Assembly: GCA_002331485.1 (NCBI GenBank)
Contig: DCYS01000023.1
Location: 1-54,410, forward strand
Source: Flavobacteriales bacterium UBA2104
GTDB taxonomy: Bacteria; Bacteroidota; Bacteroidia; Flavobacteriales_D; Crocinitomicaceae
Length of the DNA stretch: 54,410 nt
Direction of reading: 5' to 3'
A program made the translations under genes and the position numbers. The notes below the pieces were generated by a model. It ran no database searches and had not been told where the DNA came from. It was given only the letters and a program-made list of their open reading frames with translations. Positions 1 to 8,159 of this stretch are shown here, piece by piece (within the stretch, counting starts at the first letter, position 1; every line of letters begins with the position of its first letter).

Positions 1-84
1 CTTTGAATCATAAACTCAGCTGAATCTTTTACCCAGCTATTGGAAAGAATTAATATTGAATCTTTATTTATAATATTTATTTTT

Positions 85-279
85 ATGCCACAAGGAACAG
101 TTAAGTTTTTTAACACAGAAAAAGGTTTCGGTTTTATTGTACCGGAAGAATCAGGAAACGATGTATTCGTACATGCTAATGGTTTGATCGACGAAGTTCG
201 TGAAGACGATAAAGTAGAATACGACGTTGAACAAGGACGAAAAGGATTAAATGCTGTAAACGTAAAAGTTTTAGGTTAA
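85..279 (+). CDS. cspA: Cold-shock domain protein (CspA family)
   Basis: A 64-residue single-domain cold-shock protein that should bind single-stranded RNA or DNA in the cytoplasm and act as an RNA chaperone. Both nucleic-acid-binding motifs are visible: RNP1 (KGFGFI, residues 13-18) and RNP2 (VFVH, residues 27-30). The length matches the usual 64-70 residues. An in-frame start exists 45 bases upstream, but the added residues are hydrophobic and unlike the family, while MPQGTVKFF is the classic Csp N-terminus, so the ATG at 85 is chosen. The gene stands alone and is followed by a strong terminator. The family is certain; a role in cold rather than growth-phase response cannot be told from sequence. 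Confidence 0.95.
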   Translation: MPQGTVKFFNTEKGFGFIVPEESGNDVFVHANGLIDEVREDDKVEYDVEQGRKGLNAVNVKVLG

Positions 280-303
280 TATATATCGTATTTTTAAGTC
301 TGT

Positions 304-334
304 AGCCGCGCATTTCGATGTGCGGCTTTTTTTA
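304..334 (+). terminator. Rho-independent terminator after the cold-shock gene
   Basis: A 9-bp stem (AGCCGCGCA pairing with TGTGCGGCT, one G-U pair) with the loop TTTCGA is followed by a run of seven T. It lies 25 bases after the cold-shock stop codon and before the response regulator, so it should end a monocistronic transcript. Confidence 0.88.
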
Positions 335-392
335 TTCAATTAATTGTGAATTTCTTTTATTTAAAATCATTCTAATTAAGAGAATAATCTAT

Positions 393-400
393 TATATTTG
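393..400 (+). promoter_or_regulatory. Bacteroidota -7 element (TATATTTG) upstream of the response regulator
   Basis: TATATTTG matches the Bacteroidota -7 consensus TAnnTTTG exactly and lies 5 bases before the ATG at 406, implying a very short or leaderless mRNA. No TTG is visible at the expected -33 distance, so only half of the promoter is supported. Confidence 0.5.
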
Positions 401-405
401 AACCG

Positions 406-1080
406 ATGAAAGTGATCATTGCAGATAGTAACGATATTGTTCGGGTTGGATTGAGAGCGATCCTTTCGTCAGATCGATTCAATGAGATCATCGGTGAGGT
501 TAGCAGTAACGACGAGTTAGCTGAGCAGGTTGAAAACTTTGACACGGATGTGGTATTGATCGATTATACCGCACCAGGTTTTTCTATTGACATCGTTCCT
601 CAGCTGCTTAACAAGCATAAGAATCTCAAATTTGTAGCGATCACTCCTGAGCAGACGCCAACGATCATTGTGGAGGCGCTTCGATCTGGAATTACGAGTT
701 ACGTTAAAAAAGATTGTGACATTCCTGAAATACTCAGTTCGGTTAAAGAAACGGGTGCGGGTAATAAGTTCTTCTGCGGACAGATCCTGGAAACGATCCA
801 GAAAGCATCTATTGATGTTGAAGATCTTGATTTTGATGGGTTTTCTTGTGAACCTGTATTACTTAGCGAACGTGAAATGGAGATCATAAAATTGATCGCT
901 GAGGGAAACACAAACACTCAGATCGCTGAATTACTCCATATTAGCCCACATACAGTAACTACGCACCGTAAGAATATCATGGGGAAACTCGGTACAAAAA
1001 ACACAGCAGGAATCGTAATGTATGCTGTTAAGACGAACTTAGTGAGTCCGAATAAGTTTCTCTTCGCTGGAGACAATTAG
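406..1080 (+). CDS. NarL/LuxR-type response regulator transcription factor
   Basis: A 224-residue two-component response regulator. Residues 1-115 form a receiver domain with acidic residues D7 and D10, the likely phospho-acceptor D53 (LIDYTAPG), switch Thr80 and conserved Lys101/102. Residues about 153-213 form a LuxR-type helix-turn-helix (LSEREMEIIKLIAEG, then the recognition helix around HISPHTVTTHRKNI). The length is typical of the NarL family. No histidine kinase lies beside it, so it is an orphan regulator whose partner is elsewhere. The family call is firm; its target genes cannot be inferred. Confidence 0.93.
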   Translation: MKVIIADSNDIVRVGLRAILSSDRFNEIIGEVSSNDELAEQVENFDTDVVLIDYTAPGFSIDIVPQLLNKHKNLKFVAITPEQTPTIIVEALRSGITSYVKKDCDIPEILSSVKETGAGNKFFCGQILETIQKASIDVEDLDFDGFSCEPVLLSEREMEIIKLIAEGNTNTQIAELLHISPHTVTTHRKNIMGKLGTKNTAGIVMYAVKTNLVSPNKFLFAGDN

Positions 1081-1118
1081 ACAATTGTTCGACTCGAGAA
1101 TTCTCCTTTTTATTTCTT

Positions 1119-1126
1119 TATCTTTG
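1119..1126 (+). promoter_or_regulatory. Bacteroidota -7 element (TATCTTTG) upstream of truA
   Basis: TATCTTTG fits TAnnTTTG perfectly and ends 4 bases before the truA ATG. The nearest TTG (1085-1087) is 31 bases away, too far for a standard -33 element. A leaderless transcript is the simplest reading. Confidence 0.5.
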
Positions 1127-1130
1127 CCGA

Positions 1131-1883
1131 ATGCGACGCTTTTTTGTTGAAATAGCATACGACGGTTCGAATTATGCTGGATGGCAGGTTCAGCCTAAGG
1201 TCCCTACTGTTCAAGACGAAATTGAAAAGAATCTTTCACTACTATTTAGTCATAAAAAGATCGATATTGTAGGTTGTGGTCGAACTGATGCAGGAGTGCA
1301 CGCAAATCAATTTTATTTCCACGTTGACCTTGAGGAGAAATTTACCACATCTCAACTCGCCTATAAGCTCAATAACATGTTGCCTAAGGATATTGCTGTT
1401 TTCAATGTTCACATTGTCGAAGATGATGCACACGCCAGATTTGATGCCACGAAGAGAACTTATCGCTATTTTATCCATCAACAAAAAGACCCGTTTCGAA
1501 ATAATATAAGCTGGTATTATCCTAAAGATCTTGATTTTAAGAGAATGAATGAGGCAGCTCGTAAACTGATCGGTAAGAAAGACTTTACATCATTCTCCAA
1601 ACTGCATACAGATGTTAAAACCAATATTTGCGATCTTACTCATGCTCAATGGTATCAATTGGAAGACGGTATAGCATATTTTGAAATTTCTGCAAATCGA
1701 TTTCTACGAAACATGGTAAGGGCAGTTGTTGGAACCCTAATAGAGGTTGGATTAAAAAATATAAGTTCAACCGAGATCCAGAATATTTTAGCCGCAAAAG
1801 ATAGAGGTAAAGCTGGAGTGTCAGTTCCGGCCAAAGGTCTGTTTCTTCATCGCGTCGAGTATGATCATTTACGCTCCGAATAG
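1131..1883 (+). CDS. truA: tRNA pseudouridine(38-40) synthase TruA
   Basis: A 250-residue TruA that converts U38-U40 in tRNA anticodon arms to pseudouridine. The catalytic motif GCGRTDAGVHA is present with catalytic Asp53. The N-terminal AYDGSNYAGWQ stretch, the FTSF stretch in the middle and the C-terminal FLRNMVRAVVGTL stretch are family hallmarks. Length is normal. The start follows a -7 element by four bases, a common arrangement in this phylum. It appears monocistronic, with 63 bases before the next gene and a separate promoter there. Confidence 0.97.
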   Translation: MRRFFVEIAYDGSNYAGWQVQPKVPTVQDEIEKNLSLLFSHKKIDIVGCGRTDAGVHANQFYFHVDLEEKFTTSQLAYKLNNMLPKDIAVFNVHIVEDDAHARFDATKRTYRYFIHQQKDPFRNNISWYYPKDLDFKRMNEAARKLIGKKDFTSFSKLHTDVKTNICDLTHAQWYQLEDGIAYFEISANRFLRNMVRAVVGTLIEVGLKNISSTEIQNILAAKDRGKAGVSVPAKGLFLHRVEYDHLRSE

Positions 1884-1914
1884 ACGAACACTAAAAATTA
1901 ACATAGAGTTTAGA

Positions 1915-1942
1915 TTGTAGGTCAGCGGTAATTTTATTTTTG
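1915..1942 (+). promoter_or_regulatory. Bacteroidota promoter TTG-N17-TATTTTTG for the PorV/PorQ-like operon
   Basis: TTG at 1915-1917 is followed by a 17-base spacer and TATTTTTG at 1935-1942. Both elements and their spacing fit the Bacteroidota housekeeping sigma consensus. The ATG at 1947 is 4 bases further, so the mRNA would be leaderless or nearly so. It should drive the two coupled genes from 1947 to 4858. Confidence 0.72.
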
Positions 1943-1946
1943 TAAT

Positions 1947-2786
1947 ATGAACACAACACTACTTACGGGATTTATCTGCCTGTTCTTAACGTTACAAACT
2001 ACTGCTCAAGGTTGGTTGCCACAAGGAGCCAGGTCTGCAGCACTAGGAGAATCATCAGTAACCTTTGTTGATGCTTTTAGCTTTCATCATAATCCAGGAG
2101 CCTTAGGTTTTTTGGAGAAGGGGACAGTTGGTTTTTCATATCAAAGTAGATATTTGCTGAAAGAGTTACAGTCACAAGGATTTGCAGTTGCACAACCTCT
2201 TAAGAAAGGCGTGATATCAGTAGGTGGCCAGTTTTACGGCTATGAGCAATTCCGAACTAATCGACTGGGAGCTGGATATAGCATGAAACTAAGCGATAAC
2301 ATTGCTGTCGGCGTTCAGTTAAACTATATGAGTTTACGACTTGATCCAACATATGGTGTACGGCATACATTATCCGGAGAATTTGGTTTGTTAGGCAAGA
2401 TCAATGATGATATTTCAATTGGATTCTCAGTAGTTAATCTGGGAAGAGCAAAACTTTCAGATTTTCAAGACGATCGATTTTCCACGTTAATCAGGCTGGG
2501 TGCTTCTTATCAGATCGTTGATGATCTATTGATCACAGCTGAGATCATGCAGGAAGTTGCTTTTCAAGCAAGGTTGAAAGGGGGATTTGAGTATAATCCA
2601 GAAATGGTCTCTATGTTGTCTGTGAGATGTGGTGTGCAGAGTAATCCAATGGAGCTGGCATTTGGATTCGGATTAGACTTTGACCCTGTTAAGCTGGATC
2701 TTGCTACTCAATACAATCAACTTTTAGGTTGGACACCTTCTGCAGGTTTGGTGATTGACTTTTACAATGCCAAGAAAGAGAAATGA
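1947..2786 (+). CDS. PorV/PorQ-family outer-membrane beta-barrel protein
   Basis: A 279-residue secreted protein with a signal peptide (residues 1-21, ending TTAQ before GWLPQG). It then shows the N-terminal signature of the PorV/PorQ/FadL-like barrels: ARSAALGESSVTFVDAF followed by HHNPGALGF. The rest is alternating beta-strand sequence rich in Gly and aromatics. PorV shuttles and PorQ helps anchor T9SS substrates at the outer membrane. This protein is shorter than typical PorV (about 380) or PorQ (about 330), so an exact orthologue is not claimed. Its stop overlaps the next start by four bases (ATGA), so the two products are probably translated together and may act together at the envelope. 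Confidence 0.75.
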   Translation: MNTTLLTGFICLFLTLQTTAQGWLPQGARSAALGESSVTFVDAFSFHHNPGALGFLEKGTVGFSYQSRYLLKELQSQGFAVAQPLKKGVISVGGQFYGYEQFRTNRLGAGYSMKLSDNIAVGVQLNYMSLRLDPTYGVRHTLSGEFGLLGKINDDISIGFSVVNLGRAKLSDFQDDRFSTLIRLGASYQIVDDLLITAEIMQEVAFQARLKGGFEYNPEMVSMLSVRCGVQSNPMELAFGFGLDFDPVKLDLATQYNQLLGWTPSAGLVIDFYNAKKEK

Positions 2787-4858
2787 GAATTATTCTAACC
2801 ATATCTTTTTTGTTTACAGTAACGGCTGTATTTAGTCAGAAGAAGAACGTTGTGATTCAGCAGCGTATTGAGTTCATTGCAGAAGAGCTCGAAACAGAAG
2901 ATATATCGCTTGAAGATGTTTTTGATCTTTTGTATTACTACTATGATAACCCTCTAAACTTAAACGTTGCCACGAGGGAAGAATTGCAAGAGTTGATGTT
3001 GCTTTCAGATTTCCAGATTAATGAATTAGTTGCTGTTAGAGATGAAAAAGGAGCGTTTGAAACCGTTTATGAATTGAAGGATCTTGAATATTGGGATATT
3101 GCGACATTAGAAAATGTGCTCCCATTCGTAGTTGTTCAACCTGCAAAAGAAAAGAAATCTCGTAAATGGAAGGAGTATTTAAAAGATGGGAAATTAGAGG
3201 CATACTTCAGGTATCAAAGAGTGCTGGAGGATAAAGCCGGTTACGAAGATGTTAGTGACGCTGAAAAAGAAGAGAGCAACTCCTATTACTGGGGCTCACC
3301 AGATAAACTATATTCGCGAATACGTTACACGCACAAACGTGATCTTAGTGTTGGTGTGACAATGGAAAAAGATCCAGGCGAACAGTTTTTTGGTGAGAAA
3401 CAACCTAATGGATTCGATTTTTACAGTGCTCATGCCTATTACAGTGGCAAAGGTATAGTTCGCAAAGTAGCCTTAGGAGATTTTCAAGTTGAAATAGGGC
3501 AGGCATTATCTTTTTGGACGGGTTATGCATTTAACAAGACTGTGGATGCGTCAAATATTCGTAAAAACGCGCGAGGACTGAGACCTTATGCTTCTGTGGA
3601 TGAAACCAGATTTATGAGGGGTGCGGGAGTTGAATTAGGCTTTAATCGTTTTTCGTTAACTACCTGGGCATCGAGTAAAGGAGTGGATGGATCGATCGAT
3701 CTTTCTGACACTTTGAATACTGATGAAGCTCGAATCGCTTCTTCTATCAATCTTTCAGGTTATCACAGAACTACATCTGAAATTGCAAGGAAGAATAGTT
3801 TGCAAGAAACTGTATTTGGTTCAAATTTCAAATACGAATACAGAGGATTTCAAGTAGGTGTGTCTGCGATCCAAACTCAATTTGATGCACCATATGTAAG
3901 AGATGATCAATTGCGAAATAAATATGAGTTCAGTGGTCAGGAGTTGTTAAATCTGAGTTCAGACTATTCATACATGAGAAGAAATATCAGTGTGTTTGGG
4001 GAGGTTGCTCAGAGTCGATCATCAAATAGTGTTGCATTTTTACAAGGTGTAGCTATGGCAATTGGAAATAGAGCAAACCTAAGTGCACTTTATCGTAATT
4101 ATCCAAAAGACTACCATACATTTTATGCTCGTGCATTCGGAGAATCAAGTCGACCAATCAATGAATCAGGATTGTATTTTGGAGGGAACTTTGAATTGAA
4201 TGATAACTGGGATTTGAATGCTTATGTTGATTTTTTCAAGTCGCCATGGTTAAGATTTAGAGTTGATACACCGAGTGAGGGTCACGAAGTATTAGGACAG
4301 TTGAAATACCGACCAAGTCCTGATCTTGAGCTTTTTGTTCGAGTAAGAGAGCAGACTAAAATGCAAAACAGCAGATCATATGATGGGAATATTCGTCCGG
4401 TCGAGGAAACAACTCAGCGTGCTTACCGATTAAGCGGTAGATTCCGATTGAGTGGTGGATGGCAATTAAAATCCAGAATAGACTACGTTACTGACTTAAG
4501 AAAAAGTATGGGATTACAAGAAGGTTTTTCTGTTAGTCAGGATCTACTTTATCGAAGTCGAAAATTTCCTCTTGAATTGACATTGAGATATGCAATATTT
4601 GATACTGATTCTTATGATGTTCGGATCTATTCATACGAGTACAATTTACAAAATGTCTTTAGTATTCCTGTGTATTTCAACGAAGGGAGCCGTGCGTACG
4701 TTCTACTGCGTTATACCTTTTGGAAAGAAAGATGCGATCTATGGTTGAGATATGCAGCCTTCGTATTTGATCAAGAAGGAGCTTTGAGTAGTGGACCTGA
4801 AGAGATCCAGGGAAATGTCCGAAGTGAATTCGGTGCTCAGCTCAGAATTAAATTATAA
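2783..4858 (+). CDS. Secreted helix-hairpin-helix protein with predicted beta-barrel body
   Basis: A 691-residue exported protein. Residues 1-19 are a signal peptide ending VFSQ. Residues about 50-110 hold a ComEA-type helix-hairpin-helix pair (NLNVATREELQELMLLSDF, then KGAFETVYELKDLEY), a fold that usually binds DNA backbone. The remaining ~550 residues are rich in aromatic-alternating strands (for example YFRYQRVLED, LFVRVREQTK, YVLLRYTFWKE) and look like an outer-membrane barrel or beta-propeller. Related proteins occur across Flavobacteriales without a known role; involvement in DNA or nucleotide handling at the surface is only a guess. It is coupled to the upstream PorV/PorQ-like gene, and its last six bases overlap the end of the convergent DUF2452 gene. 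Confidence 0.7.
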   Translation: MRIILTISFLFTVTAVFSQKKNVVIQQRIEFIAEELETEDISLEDVFDLLYYYYDNPLNLNVATREELQELMLLSDFQINELVAVRDEKGAFETVYELKDLEYWDIATLENVLPFVVVQPAKEKKSRKWKEYLKDGKLEAYFRYQRVLEDKAGYEDVSDAEKEESNSYYWGSPDKLYSRIRYTHKRDLSVGVTMEKDPGEQFFGEKQPNGFDFYSAHAYYSGKGIVRKVALGDFQVEIGQALSFWTGYAFNKTVDASNIRKNARGLRPYASVDETRFMRGAGVELGFNRFSLTTWASSKGVDGSIDLSDTLNTDEARIASSINLSGYHRTTSEIARKNSLQETVFGSNFKYEYRGFQVGVSAIQTQFDAPYVRDDQLRNKYEFSGQELLNLSSDYSYMRRNISVFGEVAQSRSSNSVAFLQGVAMAIGNRANLSALYRNYPKDYHTFYARAFGESSRPINESGLYFGGNFELNDNWDLNAYVDFFKSPWLRFRVDTPSEGHEVLGQLKYRPSPDLELFVRVREQTKMQNSRSYDGNIRPVEETTQRAYRLSGRFRLSGGWQLKSRIDYVTDLRKSMGLQEGFSVSQDLLYRSRKFPLELTLRYAIFDTDSYDVRIYSYEYNLQNVFSIPVYFNEGSRAYVLLRYTFWKERCDLWLRYAAFVFDQEGALSSGPEEIQGNVRSEFGAQLRIKL

Positions 4859-5350
4859 TTCCACGTCATCTGACTTTTCGAGTACATCCCATGTATGATC
4901 AGCTAGTAACTTTACAGTTGCAATGTAAGTGAAATCCTTTACAGAGCGTCCCCACTGGTCTGGTGCAATTAATGAAAGCAAAGTCTTTTTATTCGGTTTT
5001 TCATACAGGTGATACGTGTGATTGATCAATGGCTCAAATCTCATTTCCGCGTCATAGATCTTTTCAGAAATAACTTTGCGATTTTGAAGTCCTTTTGCTT
5101 GTTCAGCAAGAAGTTGCATTTGTTGATAGATCTGATCGAGCTGCATATCTGTTTGATGCTCCATAGCATTCATCGCCCGACCTTTAACTTTTCCTTCATC
5201 TTCTGGTTTAACAACGGCACTGCCGGTATTATGAGCATAAGGAAGGTTATGTGGGTTCTCCGTGATCTTATCAGGGTCAATTGGATTTATAAACTCCTCA
5301 TTTGACTTTTTTTGATCTTCTTTCTCTTTCTTATTATTCTCCTCAGCCAT
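4853..5350 (-). CDS. DUF2452 domain-containing protein
   Basis: A 165-residue cytoplasmic-looking protein matching DUF2452, a family widespread in Bacteroidota with no known function. The N-terminal ~25 residues are a charged, Lys/Glu-rich tail. The conserved core starts at NPHNLPYAHNTGSAVVKPED and continues through a Gln-rich helix (MQLDQIYQQMQLLAEQ) to EPLINHTYHLYEK and APDQWG. No signal peptide or membrane segment is seen. It is convergent with the helix-hairpin-helix gene, and the two stop regions overlap by six bases, leaving no room for a terminator between them. Function unknown. Confidence 0.8.
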   Translation of the reverse strand: MAEENNKKEKEDQKKSNEEFINPIDPDKITENPHNLPYAHNTGSAVVKPEDEGKVKGRAMNAMEHQTDMQLDQIYQQMQLLAEQAKGLQNRKVISEKIYDAEMRFEPLINHTYHLYEKPNKKTLLSLIAPDQWGRSVKDFTYIATVKLLADHTWDVLEKSDDVEL

Positions 5351-5454
5351 CTTTATTTATTTCTCTAGAGGTTTAACACGAATATATGAAATTGGTTCAT
5401 ATTTGTCAGCTTTAATTCGCTTCTAAAGCGTCCAATGGATTTCAATAATAATTC

Positions 5455-5462
5455 TATTTTTG
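5455..5462 (+). promoter_or_regulatory. Bacteroidota -7 element (TATTTTTG) upstream of fabI
   Basis: TATTTTTG matches TAnnTTTG and lies 18 bases before the fabI ATG. At 17 bases upstream the sequence reads ATG (5435-5437) rather than TTG, so the -33 element is one base off consensus. Confidence 0.5.
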
Positions 5463-5480
5463 TGATCAAATAAAGAAATC

Positions 5481-6293
5481 ATGGGAAACAATCTATTGAA
5501 AGGTAAAAAAGGAATCATCTTCGGTGCATTGAACGATATGTCAATCGCATGGAAAGTAGCTGAATTAGCTCATGAAGAAGGAGCTGAGTTTGTACTTACA
5601 AATGCTCCTATTGCGATGCGTATGGGTGAGATCAATGATCTTGCTGAAAAGACGAATAGCAAAGTTATTCCTGCTGATGCAACGAGTGAAGAGGATATTG
5701 AGAAACTGATCGAAGAATCAATGGAGATCCTGGGAGGTAAACTAGATTTTATCCTGCACTCTATTGGAATGTCTCCAAATGTTAGAAAAGGTAAACACTA
5801 TACGGAGATCAACTATAAGTTTTATAACCAAACGTTGGATGTTTCTGCTGGATCATTACACAAGGTACTTGCAACAGCTATGAAAAAGGACGCGATCAAC
5901 GAGTGGGGATCAGTTTTGGCCTTAACGTATATTGCAGCTCAACGTATTTTCCCAGACTACAATGATATGGCTGACGCAAAATCATTGCTTGAATCGATAA
6001 CACGTAGTTTCGGATATCACTATGGAATTAAGAACAAAGTTCGTGTTAACACGATCTCTCAATCTCCAACGGTTACTACAGCAGGAAAAGGGATCAAAGG
6101 ATTTAATGAGTTCATCAACTTTAGTGATCAAATGAGTCCATTAGGTAATGCATCTGCTCAAGCATGTGCTGAATACTGTATCTCAATGTTCTCTGATTAT
6201 ACGAGATACGTGACAATGCAGAACTTATTCCACGATGGTGGATTCAGTAACACAGGAGTTACCCAACAAGTGATCGATAAATTTGAAGAATAA
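5481..6293 (+). CDS. fabI: Enoyl-[acyl-carrier-protein] reductase (NADH) FabI
   Basis: A 270-residue short-chain dehydrogenase of the FabI class, which performs the last reduction in each type II fatty-acid elongation cycle in the cytoplasm. The N-terminus (LLKGKKGIIFGALNDMSIAWKVA) is the FabI nucleotide-binding signature, which replaces the usual GxxxGxG. The catalytic Tyr-x6-Lys is present as YNDMADAK, with the upstream conserved Tyr in ALTYIAAQR. SQSP and TTAGKGIKGF follow, as in FabI, and the C-terminus carries DGGFSNTGV. Length is normal. FabI is the triclosan target in other bacteria; sensitivity cannot be judged here. A terminator follows, so the gene is probably monocistronic. Confidence 0.96.
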   Translation: MGNNLLKGKKGIIFGALNDMSIAWKVAELAHEEGAEFVLTNAPIAMRMGEINDLAEKTNSKVIPADATSEEDIEKLIEESMEILGGKLDFILHSIGMSPNVRKGKHYTEINYKFYNQTLDVSAGSLHKVLATAMKKDAINEWGSVLALTYIAAQRIFPDYNDMADAKSLLESITRSFGYHYGIKNKVRVNTISQSPTVTTAGKGIKGFNEFINFSDQMSPLGNASAQACAEYCISMFSDYTRYVTMQNLFHDGGFSNTGVTQQVIDKFEE

Positions 6294-6314
6294 CTATTAT
6301 AAGCTTTAATTAGG

Positions 6315-6346
6315 AACTGTCGTATGAAAATACGGCAGTTTTTTTT
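6315..6346 (+). terminator. Terminator after fabI
   Basis: An 11-bp stem (AACTGTCGTAT with ATACGGCAGTT, one G-U pair) closed by a GAAA tetraloop is followed by eight T. It lies 21 bases after the fabI stop codon and points forward. Confidence 0.9.
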
Positions 6347-6350
6347 GCAT

Positions 6351-6380
6351 AAAAAAACCGAGTGAACTCACTCGGTTTTT
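6351..6380. terminator. Bidirectional terminator between fabI and dnaA
   Basis: A near-perfect palindrome (ACCGAGTGA, loop AC, TCACTCGGT) is flanked by seven A on the left and five T on the right, so it can terminate on both strands. It is the likely terminator for dnaA on the minus strand and backs up the fabI terminator five bases away. Confidence 0.88.
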
Positions 6381-6401
6381 CAATTTTATTCTATGATGCT
6401 T

Positions 6402-7832
6402 TTATTGCATCGATAATTTCTTTTCAAGATCTGTCAAGTAAGTTTTGAATTGCTTGTCAGTTTCAGAGAGGTTGTTAACCGTTCTGCAAGCGTGTAATAC
6501 TGTAGCATGATCTTTACCACCGCAATGTGCTCCAATATTGGCCAAAGAAGACTTTGTCAACTTCTTAGAGAAATACATAGCAATTTGACGAGCTTGAACA
6601 ACTTCTCTTTTTCTAGTTTTAGATTTTAAGATCTCAATTTCAAGATCAAAATAATCACAAACTACCTTTTGGATGTATTCAATAGAAACTTCACGAGCAG
6701 TGTTCTTCACGAACTTGTCGATCATCTGTTTCGCAAGATCCAGAGTAATTGCTTTCTTGTTCAAAGAAGCCTGTGCTAGAAGAGAGGTAAGTGCTCCTTC
6801 CATCTCACGTATATTAGTATTGATACTGTATGCCAGATATTCAACAACTTCCTTAGGAAGATCGATACCGTTTCCATACATTTTCTTTTCAAGTATTGCG
6901 ATTCGCGTTTCAAGGTCTGGTGACTGAAGATCAGCAGATAATCCCCATTTGAATCTTGATAATAAACGCTGCTCCATTCCTTGCATCTCAACAGGTGGCT
7001 TATCAGAAGTTAGAATGATCTGTTTGCCATTCTGGTGCAAGTGATTGAAGATATGGAAGAATACGTCCTGTGTTTTCTCTTTACCAGAGAAGAACTGAAC
7101 ATCATCAATGATCAATACATCCATCATTTGATAAAAATGGATGAAATCATTAGTCGTGTTATTCTTTATAGAGTCTATAAACTGGTGAGCGAATTTCTCA
7201 GAACCAACGTATAAAACAGTTTTGTTTGGGAATTGATTCTTGATACCAATTCCTATCGCATTTGCTAAATGTGTTTTTCCTAAACCAACTCCACCATAGA
7301 TCAATAATGGGTTGAATGCCGTTCCTCCTGGTTTATTTGCTACAGCGTAACCTGCAGATCGAGCCAGTCTGTTGCAATCTCCTTCAACGAAGTTTTCAAA
7401 AGAATAAGAAGGATTCAGGTTTGAATCAACATTGACTTTCTTGAGTCCAGGGATCACAAAAGGATTTCTGATCTCATTTTCATTAACATTCAACGGAACT
7501 GTGACAGGAGCGTTCTTTAAAGAACTCTTACCTGATGTTGGTAGGTTTACAGTGTATGGAGTGGAATTCGTCGCATTCTTCTCCATAATGATGCTGTACT
7601 CAAGACGACCATTGGCACCAAGTTCTTTTTTGATAACCTTCTTAAGCAGCCCAATATAATGTTCTTCTAACCATTCATAAAAGAAATGGGATGGAACCTG
7701 AATCGTTAAAATGTCTCCTTCAAGTTTTACAGGAACGATTGGTGAAAACCAAGTTTTAAAAGCTTGTAATGGAATGTTGTCTTTAATTACTTTCAGACAA
7801 GCTTCCCATTTTTGTTCATGTAATTGACTCAT
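6402..7832 (-). CDS. dnaA: Chromosomal replication initiator protein DnaA
   Basis: A 476-residue DnaA, the AAA+ ATPase that opens the replication origin. Domain I is residues 1-85 (KDNIPLQAFKTWF is typical). A Ser/Thr/Asn-rich linker follows. The AAA+ core has Walker A GGVGLGKT (180-187) and Walker B VLIIDD (239-244). Domain IV ends with the DnaA-box-binding signature around GGKDHATVLHACRTV (438-452). Length is in the normal range. The gene is not followed by dnaN, which is common in this phylum. The 327-base upstream region holds an inverted repeat but no clear DnaA-box cluster. Confidence 0.98.
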   Translation of the reverse strand: MSQLHEQKWEACLKVIKDNIPLQAFKTWFSPIVPVKLEGDILTIQVPSHFFYEWLEEHYIGLLKKVIKKELGANGRLEYSIIMEKNATNSTPYTVNLPTSGKSSLKNAPVTVPLNVNENEIRNPFVIPGLKKVNVDSNLNPSYSFENFVEGDCNRLARSAGYAVANKPGGTAFNPLLIYGGVGLGKTHLANAIGIGIKNQFPNKTVLYVGSEKFAHQFIDSIKNNTTNDFIHFYQMMDVLIIDDVQFFSGKEKTQDVFFHIFNHLHQNGKQIILTSDKPPVEMQGMEQRLLSRFKWGLSADLQSPDLETRIAILEKKMYGNGIDLPKEVVEYLAYSINTNIREMEGALTSLLAQASLNKKAITLDLAKQMIDKFVKNTAREVSIEYIQKVVCDYFDLEIEILKSKTRKREVVQARQIAMYFSKKLTKSSLANIGAHCGGKDHATVLHACRTVNNLSETDKQFKTYLTDLEKKLSMQ

Positions 7833-8159
7833 TTAATTCGTTTAAAGCGTTTTTAGCAATCTTATATCTTGTTCAGGAAGTTAATTCCTGATATTTTTTG
7901 GTCGTTCTAACTAGGAGCAAATATTTACAGAAAAAAGTTAAAAAAAAAATCAAATTGCTATTGACTTTTTAAAAAGTTTTACTCCTAAACCGAAAAGTAA
8001 AATATCTTCGAAAACAAGACACTCGTCGAAATAAAATGTTATTTTCATCGATAAAACGAGTAGTTAGTAGCGCTAGCTGTTCTCTTCTGATTTTACGCTT
8101 CTAATATAAACAACCTTTTTGGAATATTAACTTGAAACTGTGAAAAAAAATAGCTGATT
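7833..8159. other. Intergenic region between divergent dnaA and thioesterase operon
   Basis: This 327-base AT-rich stretch should hold the divergent promoters for dnaA and the 8.16-13.5 kb operon. It contains a 7-bp inverted repeat near dnaA (7873-7891), a long A-run, and AGCGCT/AGCT palindromes near 8070. I see no open frame, no tRNA, no full TTG-N-TAnnTTTG promoter and no group of TTATCCACA-like DnaA boxes, so an origin is not supported by eye. Confidence 0.5.
7873..7891. repeat. Inverted repeat TCAGGAA-N5-TTCCTGA upstream of dnaA
   Basis: Two perfect 7-base arms (TCAGGAA and TTCCTGA) are separated by GTTAA, 40 bases upstream of the dnaA start. The symmetry and position fit an operator for a dimeric regulator or a 5'-leader hairpin. 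No T-run follows on the dnaA strand, so it is not a terminator for that strand. Confidence 0.45.

Noticed and set aside
5009..5305. Forward open frame overlapping the DUF2452 gene
   Set aside because: It lies antisense to a conserved protein and its translation resembles no known family.
7833..8159. Replication origin next to dnaA
   Set aside because: No cluster of TTATCCACA-like boxes or clear unwinding element was found by eye; being next to dnaA is not enough.
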